Counted from the first letter of the stretch, positions 46,279 to 56,411 are shown. The stretch: DNA of 64,000 nucleotides from Limosilactobacillus reuteri (GCF_034259105.1 NZ_CP139478.1:720001-784000); one strand, 5' to 3'. Numbers and translations: made by a program. Notes: generated by a model not told the origin, from the sequence alone.

Positions 46279-47589
46279 ATGAACGAACAGATTACTGATC
46301 AACAATTAAATGCCGCTGGTCATCTAACGATTGGGGGATGTGATGCGGTTGACTTAGCTCATCAGTTTGGTACCCCGTTAGTTGTTTATGATGTTCAACA
46401 GATTCGCCAACAGATTCGAGCATTTAAGCGGGTTTTTGAAGAAAATAATGTTGATTATGCGGTTAGCTATGCTAGTAAAGCTTTTTCAGCAATCGCAATG
46501 TATCAAGTAGTTGCTGCAGAAGGTGCGCATGTTGATGTTGTTTCTGGTGGTGAATTATATACGGCAATCAAAGCCGGCTTTCCAATGGCTGATGTTAGTT
46601 TTCACGGAAACAATAAATCACGGGAAGAATTGGAAATGGCAATTGACCATCACGTGGGAACAATCATGATTGATAACTTCCATGAGATTGAATTGCTAGC
46701 AGACGTTTTGGAGAAGCTTGATGCACATGTTGATGTAATGTTGCGAATTACTCCTGGAATTTCTGCTCATACAAATAAGTACATTCAAACTGGTCAGGTT
46801 GACAGTAAGTTTGGGTTTGACCTTCAATCAGGACAGGCAGATGAGGCGTTAGCAAAAGTCCTCGAGAATCCCCGGATGCAAATGAAAGGGTTGCATGCCC
46901 ATATTGGTTCACAGATTTTTGAGCTTGCGGGATTTGAAGGGGTAGCTAAGAAGTTGGTTGAAGTTGCTGCCCACTGGCAAGAAAAATTTAACTATCAAGC
47001 TGCTGTGATCAATGTTGGGGGCGGTTTTGGAATTCGTTATGTAAAAGATGATACACCACTTGCTCCAGAAGAATTTGTGGCAGCAATTATTAAGGCAATT
47101 AAAGCTGAAATTAAAGAAACAAATCTTGCTATGCCAGCGATCTGGATAGAACCCGGACGTTCAATCGCGGGGCCCGCTGGTTATAATCTTTATACTGTTG
47201 GATCACGTAAAGATGTACCAGGGTTGAAGCCATATGTAACAGTTGATGGGGGGATGGGTGATAACATTCGTCCAGCACTTTATGAAGCACAATATGAAAC
47301 GGTCTTAGCAAATAATCCTCGTGCAGAGTTGGTTGAACATGTTCGGGTAGCAGGAAAGTATTGCGAGTCTGGTGATATCCTCAGTCAGAATCAGGTATTA
47401 CCGGCTACAAAACCAGGAGATGTCTTAGCGATGCTTGATACTGGTGCTTATGGCTACTCCATGGCTTCAAATTATAATCGGAATCCTCGACCAGCAGTTG
47501 TCTTTGCAGAAAAAGGCACAGCCCAGGTTGTAATTAAACGAGAAACCTATGATGATTTAGTTCATTTGGATGAACCATACCAACAATAA
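46279..47589 (+). CDS. lysA: Diaminopimelate decarboxylase
   Basis: A 436-residue PLP enzyme for the final step, meso-diaminopimelate to lysine. The PLP lysine is Lys67 in SYASKAFSAIAM. HAHIGSQIF, the glycine-rich NVGGGFGIRY, EPGRSIAGPAGY and CESGDIL follow, with YGYSMASNYN near the C-terminus. The ATG at 46279 follows GGAGG; an in-frame GTG at 46201 lies in the riboswitch and is rejected. Being first in the operon is notable, since it is the last enzyme of the pathway. Confidence 0.95.
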   Translation: MNEQITDQQLNAAGHLTIGGCDAVDLAHQFGTPLVVYDVQQIRQQIRAFKRVFEENNVDYAVSYASKAFSAIAMYQVVAAEGAHVDVVSGGELYTAIKAGFPMADVSFHGNNKSREELEMAIDHHVGTIMIDNFHEIELLADVLEKLDAHVDVMLRITPGISAHTNKYIQTGQVDSKFGFDLQSGQADEALAKVLENPRMQMKGLHAHIGSQIFELAGFEGVAKKLVEVAAHWQEKFNYQAAVINVGGGFGIRYVKDDTPLAPEEFVAAIIKAIKAEIKETNLAMPAIWIEPGRSIAGPAGYNLYTVGSRKDVPGLKPYVTVDGGMGDNIRPALYEAQYETVLANNPRAELVEHVRVAGKYCESGDILSQNQVLPATKPGDVLAMLDTGAYGYSMASNYNRNPRPAVVFAEKGTAQVVIKRETYDDLVHLDEPYQQ

Positions 47590-47624
47590 TTTGACATATA
47601 TAAAGGAAGAAAGAGGTAATAATT

Positions 47625-48335
47625 ATGGCTGAATTAGATGCACAAACAATCATTAACTACATTAGTAACGCACCCAAGAAGACACCGGTAAAGGTCTACC
47701 TTAAAGGAAATCTAGGTGATTTAGAATTTCCCGCAGAAGTAGAAACCTTTCTTGAACCGCATACGGGAGTTATTTTCGGTGATTGGACAGTTATCGAACC
47801 GTTATTAAAGAAATACAGTTCAGCAATTGAATCTTACCACGTGGAAAATGATGCGCGTAATTCAGCGGTTCCTTTGCTCGATTTGAAGAATATTAATGCC
47901 CGCATTGAGCCAGGAGCAATTATTCGCGATAAAGTTCTTATTGGTGACAATGCTGTCATTATGATGGGCGCAACAATTAATATTGGTGCTGAAATTGGTG
48001 CTGATTCGATGATTGATATGGGGGCAGTTCTTGGTGGCCGTGCAATTGTTGGGCGCCACTGTCATATTGGTGCTGGTACTGTATTAGCTGGAGTTGTTGA
48101 ACCGGCTTCAGCTGAACCAGTCCGCATCGATGATAATGTAATGATTGGCGCCAATGCGGTGGTAATTGAAGGGGTTCATGTAGGAGAAGGAGCTGTCATT
48201 GCTGCTGGAGCAATTGTTACTCATGATGTTGCTCCTCATACGATGGTTGCGGGAGTTCCTGCTAAGCTTATTAAGAATGTTGATGACCAAACTGCTGGTA
48301 AGACTGAATTAGAGGACGATTTACGGAAGCTATAG
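47625..48335 (+). CDS. dapD: Tetrahydrodipicolinate N-acetyltransferase
   Basis: A 236-residue left-handed beta-helix acyltransferase that transfers acetyl from acetyl-CoA to tetrahydrodipicolinate (also called DapH). The hexapeptide repeats run from about residue 90 to 210 ([40 protein letters not shown]). The N-terminal domain matches the acetylase rather than succinylase type. RBS AAGAGG precedes the ATG. The downstream deacetylase gene confirms the acetyl route. Confidence 0.94.
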   Translation: MAELDAQTIINYISNAPKKTPVKVYLKGNLGDLEFPAEVETFLEPHTGVIFGDWTVIEPLLKKYSSAIESYHVENDARNSAVPLLDLKNINARIEPGAIIRDKVLIGDNAVIMMGATINIGAEIGADSMIDMGAVLGGRAIVGRHCHIGAGTVLAGVVEPASAEPVRIDDNVMIGANAVVIEGVHVGEGAVIAAGAIVTHDVAPHTMVAGVPAKLIKNVDDQTAGKTELEDDLRKL

Positions 48336-48345
48336 GAGGATGAAG

Positions 48346-49491
48346 ATGTTAACAGAAGAAGAATTAATTCAAATTCGTCGTCATCTCCACCAAATTCCGG
48401 AACTGGCTCTCCAGGAATTTGACACTCACCAATACTTAGTTGAGACGGTTGCTGGTTTTAACCAAGCATTTTTAGAAGTTCGTACTTTTAAGGAATTACC
48501 AACTGCTCTCATGGTGTTAGTTCATGGGCAGAATCCACAACGAACAATTGGGTACCGAACAGACATCGATGCCTTACCAGTTGAGGAACAAACAGGCTTG
48601 CCATATTCATCAACTCATCCGGGAATAATGCACGCCTGTGGTCATGACATTCATATGACGGTTGCATTAGGTGTATTGAATTATTTTAGTGAACACCAGC
48701 CGCAAGATAATATCCTGTTTTTCTTCCAACCAGCCGAAGAAAGCGAAAATGGTGGAAAGCGGGCATATGAATTGGGCTTGTTTAGTGGAAAGTGGAAACC
48801 AGATGAGTTTTACGGTTTGCATGATAATCCTGATTTGCCAGCAGGAGCAATTGGTTGTCGGATGGGGACCTTGTTTGCGGGAACCACGGAAGTTAATATT
48901 GACCTCAATGGTAAGGGCGGTCACGCGGCGTATCCTCAAAATGCTAATGATACAGTCGTTGCGGCAGCATCATTGATTCTTCAAGTGCAGACTGTAATTT
49001 CGCGGAGTATCGATCCTATTCAAAGTGGTGTAATTACCTTAGGAAAGATTGACGGCGGGACGATTCGAAATGTTATTGCTGGACATACGCGGATTGAAGG
49101 AACGATTCGGGGACTAACGCAAACGATGATTGAAACTATTGATGACCGCTTGAAGGATGTATGTGAAGGAATCGGGCGTAGTTTTAACATGGATGTTTCC
49201 CTTGAATTAAATCAGGGTGGCTATTGGCCAGTAGAGAATAATCCAGAATTAACAAAACGGTTTATCCATTATATGGAAGAAACACCAACTGTAAACTTTA
49301 TCGAAACAGAACCAGCAATGACTGGGGAAGATTTTGGCTACTTACTGGCTAAATTTCCGGGAACCATGTTTTGGCTTGGGGTTGAAGATGATTCACAATT
49401 ACATTCGGCCACCCTTACCCCCAATGAAAAAGCAATTAAACGGGGAGTAGATGCGATTACTGGTTTTCTTGAATATCGAATGCAAAATTAG
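48346..49491 (+). CDS. dapL: N-acetyldiaminopimelate deacetylase
   Basis: A 381-residue M20-family amidohydrolase that removes acetyl from N-acetyl-LL-diaminopimelate. Metal-binding residues are in MHACGHDIHM and FFFQPAEESENGG, and the last motif is MTGEDFGYLL. The central dimerisation domain is present (GKGGHAAYPQNAND). The ATG at 48346 is six bases after AGGAGG; an ATG at 48340 overlaps that site. M20 enzymes include hippurate hydrolases; the operon context decides the role here. Confidence 0.9.
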   Translation: MLTEEELIQIRRHLHQIPELALQEFDTHQYLVETVAGFNQAFLEVRTFKELPTALMVLVHGQNPQRTIGYRTDIDALPVEEQTGLPYSSTHPGIMHACGHDIHMTVALGVLNYFSEHQPQDNILFFFQPAEESENGGKRAYELGLFSGKWKPDEFYGLHDNPDLPAGAIGCRMGTLFAGTTEVNIDLNGKGGHAAYPQNANDTVVAAASLILQVQTVISRSIDPIQSGVITLGKIDGGTIRNVIAGHTRIEGTIRGLTQTMIETIDDRLKDVCEGIGRSFNMDVSLELNQGGYWPVENNPELTKRFIHYMEETPTVNFIETEPAMTGEDFGYLLAKFPGTMFWLGVEDDSQLHSATLTPNEKAIKRGVDAITGFLEYRMQN

Positions 49492-49518
49492 CAGGGAATA
49501 AATAATGGAGGAAAGAAT

Positions 49519-50442
49519 ATGACATTATTACAAAATGCAGACTTAATGACGGCAATTGTAACCCCCTTTGATGATGAGGGAAATATTGATTATGGTCGTT
49601 TAGAGTATTTGACAAATTACTTAATTGAACATGGGAGCAACGGTTTTGTTATTGGAGGGACTACTGGGGAAACTCCAGAACTCACTCATGATGAAAAAAT
49701 TGAGCTATACCAACATTTCGGTGAAATTGTAAACGGACGGGCTCCGGTTATTGCTGGAACTGGAAGCAATAATACCAAAGAGACAATTGCGTTTACTAAT
49801 GAAGTTGCACAAATTAACGGTATCGATTATGCCCTTGTTGTTGTTCCTCCTTATAACAAACCTAACCAACGGGGAATGGTGGCTCATTTCACAGCAGTTG
49901 CGGATAATGTTGACCTCCCAATCATCATTTACAACATTCCTGGTCGTACAGGGGTAAAGATGGCTCAGGAAACCGTAGTAGAATTGTCTCACCATCAAAA
50001 TATCGCCGCTGTAAAACAATGCGCATCTTTGGAAGAACTTGAATACATTGTTGAACACCGCGACCCTGATTTTGCAGTTTTCACGGGTGAAGATGCACAG
50101 GCACTAACTGCCCGGGTTTTAGGAGCAAATGGGGTTATCTCGGTTGCTTCCCATACCTATGTCGATCAAATGCGCCAAATGTATGACTCACTATACCGAG
50201 GCGATTATCAAACTGCTGGTAAGTTGCAACGATGGTTAACTCCCCGGATGGCCGCCTTGTTTATGTTCCCATCACCATCACCAGTTAAAGCAGTTTTGAA
50301 TGCGCAAGATTTTAACGTTGGTGGTTGTCGCTTACCAATTCTTCCATTAAATGAAGAAGAAAAGCGCGAATTAGAGGCTGCTTTATCCTTACCTGCCAAT
50401 TCACTGACTACTAAGAACTTACCATTAAATTTGGGGGAATAA
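49519..50442 (+). CDS. dapA: 4-hydroxy-tetrahydrodipicolinate synthase
   Basis: A 307-residue TIM-barrel aldolase that condenses aspartate semialdehyde with pyruvate. The Schiff-base lysine is Lys166 ([12 protein letters not shown]). [32 protein letters not shown] and [11 protein letters not shown] are the family motifs. Length is slightly above the usual 290, owing to a C-terminal tail. RBS GGAGGAAAG precedes the ATG. dapB starts 3 bases after its stop. Confidence 0.95.
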   Translation: MTLLQNADLMTAIVTPFDDEGNIDYGRLEYLTNYLIEHGSNGFVIGGTTGETPELTHDEKIELYQHFGEIVNGRAPVIAGTGSNNTKETIAFTNEVAQINGIDYALVVVPPYNKPNQRGMVAHFTAVADNVDLPIIIYNIPGRTGVKMAQETVVELSHHQNIAAVKQCASLEELEYIVEHRDPDFAVFTGEDAQALTARVLGANGVISVASHTYVDQMRQMYDSLYRGDYQTAGKLQRWLTPRMAALFMFPSPSPVKAVLNAQDFNVGGCRLPILPLNEEEKRELEAALSLPANSLTTKNLPLNLGE

Positions 50443-50445
50443 AGC

Positions 50446-51225
50446 ATGAAAAAAGTTTTAATTGCTGGTGCGACTGGAGCAATGGGGCAAAAGGCTGTTG
50501 ACCTAGTAAACTCACTCGATGGGTTTGAAATTACTGCTGCGCTTGCACCAACCTTAACAAAAGAAAATATGACTGATTTTCACCTTGCATCATCTGTTCA
50601 TCCTTATCAAACTTTGGATGAAATTGAAGATGGTGTTGCTGATATTTGGATTGATTTTACCTTGCCAAGTGCCGTTTATCAGAATGTTAAGTTTGTACTT
50701 GAACACGACATGAGGCCGATTGTTGGAACGACCGGCTTAACCGATGAACAACAAACAGACTTAGTGCGCCTCAGTGAAGAAAAACAGGTAGGTGGATTGA
50801 TCGCTGCTAATTTTGGGATGTCGGCAGTTCTTCTTATGAAATTTGCTCAGGAAGCAGCCAAGTATTTCCCGGACGTTGAAATTATTGAAATGCATCATGG
50901 TGATAAAAAAGATGCCCCATCAGGAACGGCCTTGAGTACCGCAAAGTTGATCGATCAAGTGCGTCCTGCGCATGAGACAAATCCTGATGAAACAGAGAGT
51001 TTAACCGGTGCGCGGGGTGGCGACTACCATGGAATTAAGATTCATGCTGTTCGGCTGCCGGGGTACATTGCTCACGAACAAGTTCTCTTTGGTGGGGATG
51101 GCGAGGCCCTGACTATCCGTCAAGACTCATTTGACCGTCAATCCTTTATGAATGGGGTTAAAGTTGCTCTGGAGAAAATTGATGGATTATCAAAATTGGT
51201 AATTGGCTTAGAAAATATTTTATAA
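50446..51225 (+). CDS. dapB: 4-hydroxy-tetrahydrodipicolinate reductase
   Basis: A 259-residue NAD(P)H-dependent reductase. The nucleotide loop is VLIAGATGAMGQKAVDLV. The catalytic motif is EMHHGDKKDAPSGTAL (about 148-163), and GARGGDYHGIKIHAVRLPG and FGGDGEALTIRQDS follow. Length is normal. It begins almost at the end of dapA, with the ribosome site GGGGGAA inside the dapA stop region, so coupling is likely. Confidence 0.95.
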   Translation: MKKVLIAGATGAMGQKAVDLVNSLDGFEITAALAPTLTKENMTDFHLASSVHPYQTLDEIEDGVADIWIDFTLPSAVYQNVKFVLEHDMRPIVGTTGLTDEQQTDLVRLSEEKQVGGLIAANFGMSAVLLMKFAQEAAKYFPDVEIIEMHHGDKKDAPSGTALSTAKLIDQVRPAHETNPDETESLTGARGGDYHGIKIHAVRLPGYIAHEQVLFGGDGEALTIRQDSFDRQSFMNGVKVALEKIDGLSKLVIGLENIL

Positions 51226-51237
51226 GAAGGTGAAAAA

Positions 51238-52422
51238 ATGCCAAGACTTCATGCTGAATTAGCAACTACCGTAAATAGTCATTTGGCAGCTGTTCCGCCA
51301 GCACAGATTCGCGCATTTGATGAAGAAATTTCTGCCGTTCCTGGACTAGTAAAATTAACACTTGGTGAACCGGACTTTGCTGTGCCAGATCACGTCAAAA
51401 AAGCGGCAATTGAAAGTATTCAAAATGATGATTCTCACTATTCACCAAGCAAGGGTAAGATTGAATTACGCAAAGCGATTAGTAAATATCTTGAGCAGAG
51501 TCGTCATGTTTACTATGACCCTGAAACCGAAATAGTAGTCACGATTGGGGCAACAGAAGCGGTAACCGCGACAACTTTTGCAATGTTAAATCTGGGAGAT
51601 AAAGTAATTATTCCCACTCCAGCATTTTCGCTATATTTCCCGAGTGTTTCCCTAACTGGTGCTGAACCGATCAAAGTTAACACTGCTGATGATGGCTTTT
51701 TGCTATCTGCTGAAAGACTAGAAGGGGTATTAGCGAAAGAGGGTCCTGCGGTAAAGGCCGTTCTCTTAAATTATCCTAACAATCCAACTGGCCGTTCATA
51801 CACTGAAGAAGAGCTAAAAGCACTGGCTAAAGTAATTGAAGATCATCACATTTATGCGATTGTTGATGAGATTTATAGTTCATTGATGTACGATCAACCA
51901 TTCCATTCACTTGCGACGCTTTTGCCTGAGCAGACAATCCTGATTAGTGGCTTATCAAAATCACATGCAATGACGGGTTATCGTTTAGGATATGTGGCTG
52001 GCCCGGGAGAATTTATTTCAACGATGTCAAAGATGCATTCATTTATGGTAACGTGCCCAAATGATACTGCTCAAGCGGCCGCGATTGAAGCGTTAGAAAA
52101 GGGGGATGATGATCCGCAAGTATTTAAGCGGGCCTATCGTCAACGGAGAGATAAACTTGCGAGTGCAATGCGAAAGATGGGCTTTGAAATTGCATTGCCA
52201 GATGGCGCATTTTATATTTTTGCTAAAATTCCTGCTCAATTTGGGAAGGATGATCTCACTTTTGCTCGTAAATTAGCCCACGAAGCTAAAGTTGGCGTAA
52301 TTCCCGGGAATGCATTTGGTCCTGGTGGAGAAGGATACATTCGTTTATCATATGCAGCGGCAGATTCTGTTATTGATACGGCGATTGAACGGTTACAAAA
52401 TTTTATGAATAATTTAGGATAG
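51238..52422 (+). CDS. patA: N-acetyl-LL-diaminopimelate aminotransferase
   Basis: A 394-residue class I/II aminotransferase that would aminate N-acetyl-2-amino-6-oxopimelate. The PLP lysine is Lys241 ([16 protein letters not shown]). [29 protein letters not shown] and a C-terminal [18 protein letters not shown] are typical. Similar enzymes act on aspartate or other amino acids; the operon decides for the acetyl-diaminopimelate role. It follows dapB by 12 bases, and asd begins 19 bases later. Confidence 0.9.
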   Translation: MPRLHAELATTVNSHLAAVPPAQIRAFDEEISAVPGLVKLTLGEPDFAVPDHVKKAAIESIQNDDSHYSPSKGKIELRKAISKYLEQSRHVYYDPETEIVVTIGATEAVTATTFAMLNLGDKVIIPTPAFSLYFPSVSLTGAEPIKVNTADDGFLLSAERLEGVLAKEGPAVKAVLLNYPNNPTGRSYTEEELKALAKVIEDHHIYAIVDEIYSSLMYDQPFHSLATLLPEQTILISGLSKSHAMTGYRLGYVAGPGEFISTMSKMHSFMVTCPNDTAQAAAIEALEKGDDDPQVFKRAYRQRRDKLASAMRKMGFEIALPDGAFYIFAKIPAQFGKDDLTFARKLAHEAKVGVIPGNAFGPGGEGYIRLSYAAADSVIDTAIERLQNFMNNLG

Positions 52423-52441
52423 GTTGAAAGAAGGAACTAAG

Positions 52442-53500
52442 ATGAGTAAAGAATATAATGTCGCAATTTTGGGTGCTACTGGTGCAGTTGGTACACGGAT
52501 GATTCAGCAATTAGAACAGTCAACAATTCCAGTAAAGAATGTGAAATTACTGGCATCTGCTAAGTCAGCTGGTAAGCAATTATCATTTAAGGGCCAACCG
52601 ATTACTGTTGAAGAGACTACACCTGATTCTTTTGATGGGATTGATATTGTGCTTTCATCTGCTGGTGGATCAGTATCAAAAAAGTTCCTTCCAGAGGCAG
52701 TAAAACGGGGAGCAGTTTGTGTTGATAATACGAGTGCTTTTCGGATGGAACCTGATGTACCGCTAGTAGTTCCAGAAGTAAATGAAGAGGCATTAAAAAA
52801 TCATCATGGAATTATTGCTAATCCCAACTGTTCGACAATTCAAATGGTGGTAGCATTGGAACCAATCCGCCAAGCATTTGGATTGAATCAAATTATTGTT
52901 TCAACTTACCAGGCGGCTTCAGGAGCAGGTCAATCAGCTTTAAATGAATTGCGACAAGAAACTCAAGACTACCTTGATGGTAAAGACATGCAAGCGGATG
53001 CCAAGATTTTGCCAACAAAGGGTGACAAGAAGCATTATCCATTAGCTTTTAATTTATTACCGCAGATCGATGTCTTTGAAGATGATGGTTACTCCCATGA
53101 AGAATGGAAGATGATCCACGAAACAAAGAAGATCATGTTAAACGATATGGACGCTAAGGATATTAAGGTTACTGCCACTTGTGTTCGTGTACCTGTCCCA
53201 ATTGCTCATGGAGAATCAATTTACTTTACTGTTGACGATCCAACGGTAACTGTTGACCAATTGCGGGCAGTATTAAAGGACGCTCCCGGGGTAGTTCTGC
53301 AGGATGATCCTGCGCACCAGGTTTATCCTCAACCAATTAATGCTGTTGGCAAGCGTGACACTTTTGTTGGTCGTCTCCGTGCAGATGAAGAAAATCCTGG
53401 TTCCTTTAATATGTGGGTTGTTGCTGATAATCTCCTTAAAGGGGCTGCTTGGAATACCGTTGAAAATGCAGAACGTTTAGTCGCAAATGGGTTAGTTTAA
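52442..53500 (+). CDS. asd: Aspartate-semialdehyde dehydrogenase
   Basis: A 352-residue NADP-dependent enzyme that reduces aspartyl phosphate to the semialdehyde. The nucleotide loop is [18 protein letters not shown]. The catalytic cysteine is Cys130 ([13 protein letters not shown]), and [14 protein letters not shown] is in the C-terminal half. The ATG at 52442 is placed by AAGGAACTAAG. It is the last gene of the operon. An IS30-family element begins about ten bases after its stop, so the operon's own terminator now lies about 1.1 kb downstream. Confidence 0.95.
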   Translation: MSKEYNVAILGATGAVGTRMIQQLEQSTIPVKNVKLLASAKSAGKQLSFKGQPITVEETTPDSFDGIDIVLSSAGGSVSKKFLPEAVKRGAVCVDNTSAFRMEPDVPLVVPEVNEEALKNHHGIIANPNCSTIQMVVALEPIRQAFGLNQIIVSTYQAASGAGQSALNELRQETQDYLDGKDMQADAKILPTKGDKKHYPLAFNLLPQIDVFEDDGYSHEEWKMIHETKKIMLNDMDAKDIKVTATCVRVPVPIAHGESIYFTVDDPTVTVDQLRAVLKDAPGVVLQDDPAHQVYPQPINAVGKRDTFVGRLRADEENPGSFNMWVVADNLLKGAAWNTVENAERLVANGLV

Positions 53501-53511
53501 AATTTTATAAT

Positions 53512-54584
53512 CCCGAAATGTCAATTTAAGTTAGAAAGAAAATAGTTGCTCATCAGTGACGTAAGACATGAATACTTCATATGGAGTTCGATAGCCTAGT
53601 GATTTACGGGGCAGGTTATTTCGCTTACTCATCAGTTGGGTTACCAATTCATCAGGAAGATTGCGGAAATCTAGCTGTTTCGTTAAGCCATCCCGGCGTA
53701 AAAGACCGTTGTTGTTTTCGTTCAGCCCTCGTTGATTGGGAGCACCAACCTCGGCAAAGTAAGTGTGAAGGTCAAATTGATTGGCAATCTCGCGCCAGCC
53801 GGCGAATTCTTTTCCGTTGTCAAAGGTAATCGATTTGAAGAAGTGCCGCGGGAATTTCCGAAGCCACTGACTTAAGTGTTGGTTAATCGCATCAGCCGTC
53901 TTTTCGTGCACATTGAGTACAATTTCGACCTTCGATTGGCGTTCGGTCAGGGTCATTACCGCCCCTTGGTGCTTTTTGCCTTGGACGGTATCAGCTTCAA
54001 GGTGCCCAAATTCAGTGGCATAGTGCGGAAAGTCCTTGGCACGCTCGTGAATACTTCGCCCCAATTGGCCAGCCTTCCCACGGCGCTCGACATAGCCATT
54101 CGGGTGCCGCTTACCTCGCATCGGCAAGGAACGGACATCGAAGCCGAACTGGCCACGTTCAAACATCCGGTAAAGAGTTCGCCGGTTACAACTAATTGGG
54201 CGCTCAGCGCGCCCAATAATGGTATCAGGCGTCCACCCCTGGGCAATTTTGTCGTTGATATAAGTGAGTTCAGCCAGTGACAACTGAGTACGTTTTCGGC
54301 CACAACGTTGCTTATTGCGCATATAGTGATCTTGATAATCAGCAATTGAGGCACCGGTTTCCAGGTAACGATAAACGCGATAAACGGTTTCGGCGCAACG
54401 TTTGATCATTTGGGCCACTCGGTACGCTTTAAGCTTTTGCACGAAAGAATGGGCGATGATTGTCAGCTCGTTTGTGGTAAGATGGGTGTAAGTCATTTGT
54501 GGTTTCCTTTCTTTTGTTTAGGGGTATTTAAAAGTCTACCACAAATGGCTTTTCTATTTTTCTAACTTAATTTTACAAACGGCG
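53512..54584 (-). mobile_element. IS30-family insertion sequence, copy 2
   Basis: A 1073-bp element in the opposite orientation to 2287-3359. A 3-bp AAT lies on both sides (53509-53511 and 54585-54587), consistent with the short target duplications of IS30 elements. The ends are CCCGAAATG... on the asd side and ...CAAACGGCG on the glycerate-kinase side. By reading, only two base differences from copy 1 were noticed. The intact duplication suggests this is a simple, unrearranged insertion. Confidence 0.93.
53531..54496 (-). CDS. IS30-family transposase (copy 2)
   Basis: A 321-residue DDE transposase. It has the N-terminal helix-turn-helix region and the acidic motifs HLEADTVQGKK, TFDNGKEFAGW and NQRGLNENNNGLLR. 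It keeps Arg at about residue 41 (ETVYRVYRY) where copy 1 has Cys. The ATG follows AAAGGAAACCACAA. It is fully open and probably active, and is transcribed toward asd. Confidence 0.93.
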   Translation of the reverse strand: MTYTHLTTNELTIIAHSFVQKLKAYRVAQMIKRCAETVYRVYRYLETGASIADYQDHYMRNKQRCGRKRTQLSLAELTYINDKIAQGWTPDTIIGRAERPISCNRRTLYRMFERGQFGFDVRSLPMRGKRHPNGYVERRGKAGQLGRSIHERAKDFPHYATEFGHLEADTVQGKKHQGAVMTLTERQSKVEIVLNVHEKTADAINQHLSQWLRKFPRHFFKSITFDNGKEFAGWREIANQFDLHTYFAEVGAPNQRGLNENNNGLLRRDGLTKQLDFRNLPDELVTQLMSKRNNLPRKSLGYRTPYEVFMSYVTDEQLFSF

Positions 54585-54592
54585 AATCATAT

Positions 54593-54626
54593 AAAAAATA
54601 CTCTCTGAATATAGGGAGTATTTTTT
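54593..54626 (+). terminator. Former terminator of the lysine operon
   Basis: AAAAATACTC pairs with GAGTATTTTT and a T-run follows. It is 9 bases beyond the IS30 element. Removing the element would put it about 20 bases behind the asd stop codon, so it is probably the original asd terminator. Confidence 0.78.
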
Positions 54627-54655
54627 GTATGATATAAATGAAAGGATGATCAGTG

Positions 54656-55807
54656 ATGAAATTTGTAATTGCTCCAGATTCATTTAAAGGCGGACTAACA
54701 GCAAAAGAAGCAGCAAATGTGATGGCAGAAGGAATCAAAAGAGTGTTTCCGAATGCCGAGTATGCTTTAGTTCCAATGGCTGGTGGAGGAGAAGGGACTG
54801 TTCAATCCTTAGTTGATGCGACTAATGGTCAAAAAATGATTGCTAAAGTCCACAATCCATTAAATAAATTAGTTAATGCTGAGTATGGGATATTAGGTGA
54901 TGGGGAAACAGCAGTGATTGAGATGGCGGCAGCAAGTGGGCTTCAATTTGTTAATAAGGAGACTGCGAACCCGCTTATTACAACTACATATGGTACCGGC
55001 GAGTTAATTAAGGATGCTCTTGACCATAACATTAAAAAAATAATTATTGGAATTGGGGGAAGTGCAACCGTTGATGGTGGTGCAGGAATGGCCCAAGCAC
55101 TTGGAGCACGTTTATTGGATGTTGATAATCATGAAATTGGTTTAGGCGGTGGTGCGTTAGCAAGTTTAAATCAAGTCGATTTTCGAGGTTTAGATCCCCG
55201 TTTAAAAAATGTAGATATTCAAATTGCATCAGACGTTACCAACCCATTAACAGGAAAAAATGGGGCAGCCCCAGTATTTGGTCCACAAAAGGGTGCTGAT
55301 GAAGAAATGGTGAATATCTTGGACAAAAATCTTCATCATTATGCACGAAAAATAGTTGCAGCTGGTGGGCCTGACGTTGAACAAACAGCAGGTGCAGGGG
55401 CAGCCGGTGGTTTAGGAGCCGGATTAATAGCTTTTACCAGTGCAACAATGAAGCGAGGAGTAGAATTAGTGATTGAAGCAACTCAACTACGAAAAAAGGC
55501 AGTTGGCGCGGATTATGTTTTTACTGGTGAAGGAGGAATTGATTTCCAGACTAAATTTGGTAAAACGCCATATGGAGTCGCTAAGGCAACTAAAGAGGTG
55601 GCTCCAACTGCTCCGGTAATTGTGTTGGCTGGAAATATTGGTAAAGGTGTGAATGATTTATATTCATCCACGGCCATTGATGCAATTTTTGCAACTCCTG
55701 AAGGGGCTAAACCATTAAAAACAGCATTAGCAGATGCACTTATTGATATTGCTCAAACAGCAGAAAACGTTGCGCGTTTAATTAAAGTGAGTCGTGTTAA
55801 TAATTAG
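54656..55807 (+). CDS. glxK: Glycerate kinase
   Basis: A 383-residue glycerate kinase of the GarK/GlxK family (PF02595 type), which phosphorylates glycerate for entry into lower glycolysis. APDSFKGGLTAKEAANVMAE is the N-terminal signature. VPMAGGGEGTVQSLVDA, GIGGSATVDGGAGMAQALG and GAGAAGGLGAGLIAF follow. The ATG at 54656 is nine bases after AAAGGA; a GTG one codon earlier is the alternative. It stands alone; a terminator follows. Confidence 0.92.
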   Translation: MKFVIAPDSFKGGLTAKEAANVMAEGIKRVFPNAEYALVPMAGGGEGTVQSLVDATNGQKMIAKVHNPLNKLVNAEYGILGDGETAVIEMAAASGLQFVNKETANPLITTTYGTGELIKDALDHNIKKIIIGIGGSATVDGGAGMAQALGARLLDVDNHEIGLGGGALASLNQVDFRGLDPRLKNVDIQIASDVTNPLTGKNGAAPVFGPQKGADEEMVNILDKNLHHYARKIVAAGGPDVEQTAGAGAAGGLGAGLIAFTSATMKRGVELVIEATQLRKKAVGADYVFTGEGGIDFQTKFGKTPYGVAKATKEVAPTAPVIVLAGNIGKGVNDLYSSTAIDAIFATPEGAKPLKTALADALIDIAQTAENVARLIKVSRVNN

Positions 55808-55815
55808 AAATTAAA

Positions 55816-55850
55816 AGAGGGTGGAAAAAACTTTGCTTTTTTCTCACCCT
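55816..55850 (+). terminator. Terminator after glycerate kinase
   Basis: GAGGGTG and CACCCTC enclose an AAAAAA/TTTTTT pairing. The run after the stem is only TGCTATTTT, so it may rely on the inner pairing. Confidence 0.7.
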
Positions 55851-55870
55851 CTGCTATTTTCATGAACAAT

Positions 55871-55986
55871 TGTAAGATAATGTGGAACTGCTTCGCGTCG
55901 TCACAAGGTTCGCGTCCGAGCGACAATCAGCCCGTGCCTCCGCCTTAGCTTAGCCAACCGCCTTGTCGAGATACGCACATTTTACA
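55871..55986 (+). other. GC-rich nested-stem intergenic element
   Basis: Outer arms TGTAA (55871-55875) and TTACA (55982-55986) are continued by AATGTG (55879-55884) with CACATT (55976-55981). An inner stem pairs ACAAGG (55903-55908) with CCTTGT (55961-55966). The interior is clearly more GC-rich than its surroundings. No open reading frame of note is present. It might be a structured RNA or an intergenic repeat; I do not recognise it. Confidence 0.4.
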
Positions 55987-55999
55987 GCAAATTACTGGC

Positions 56000-56028
56000 T
56001 TGGCTTAGTCTTATAAAGACCGTATAAT
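56000..56028 (+). promoter_or_regulatory. Promoter of the two small genes at 56.1-56.7 kb
   Basis: TTGGCT (56000-56005) and TATAAT (56023-56028) are 17 bp apart, 33 bases before the ATG at 56061. Confidence 0.65.
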
Positions 56029-56060
56029 GAATTGGAAGATAATCAAGGAGAATTTAAAAA

Positions 56061-56411
56061 ATGGAAGATAATAAATATCAATATGATGAAAACGGTTTTC
56101 GGGAAGATCTAAAAGATGATCCGGATGTGCTTCACCAGCCAGATGCTGACCGTACACAGCGCGATTTAATAACTCTGGATTATGATGAGACGTTGGCATT
56201 TCTTAATGGTGAAAAGGAAGTTAAGACCGTTTATGACTTTTCAGATGATGTTTTGGAAAAAATAAAAGAAAAATATCCAATCCTAAATGGTACACCGATC
56301 AATAAAGTAATCATGGAAAAGTATCAGCAGATTTTATCCGCTCGATACAATGAATCACAAGCAAATAATAAGACGGTGCATGCCGATGATAGCGAGGATA
56401 ATGATGAATAG
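56061..56411 (+). CDS. Hypothetical acidic protein
   Basis: A 116-residue protein, strongly acidic (EDNKYQYDENGFREDLKDDP at the start, DDSEDNDE at the end), with no membrane segment. The middle, VYDFSDDVLEKIKEKYPILN, looks helical. It is not recognised as a known family. The ATG follows CAAGGAGA by about eight bases. Its end overlaps the next gene's start by about eight bases, so the two are probably translated together. Confidence 0.75.
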   Translation: MEDNKYQYDENGFREDLKDDPDVLHQPDADRTQRDLITLDYDETLAFLNGEKEVKTVYDFSDDVLEKIKEKYPILNGTPINKVIMEKYQQILSARYNESQANNKTVHADDSEDNDE

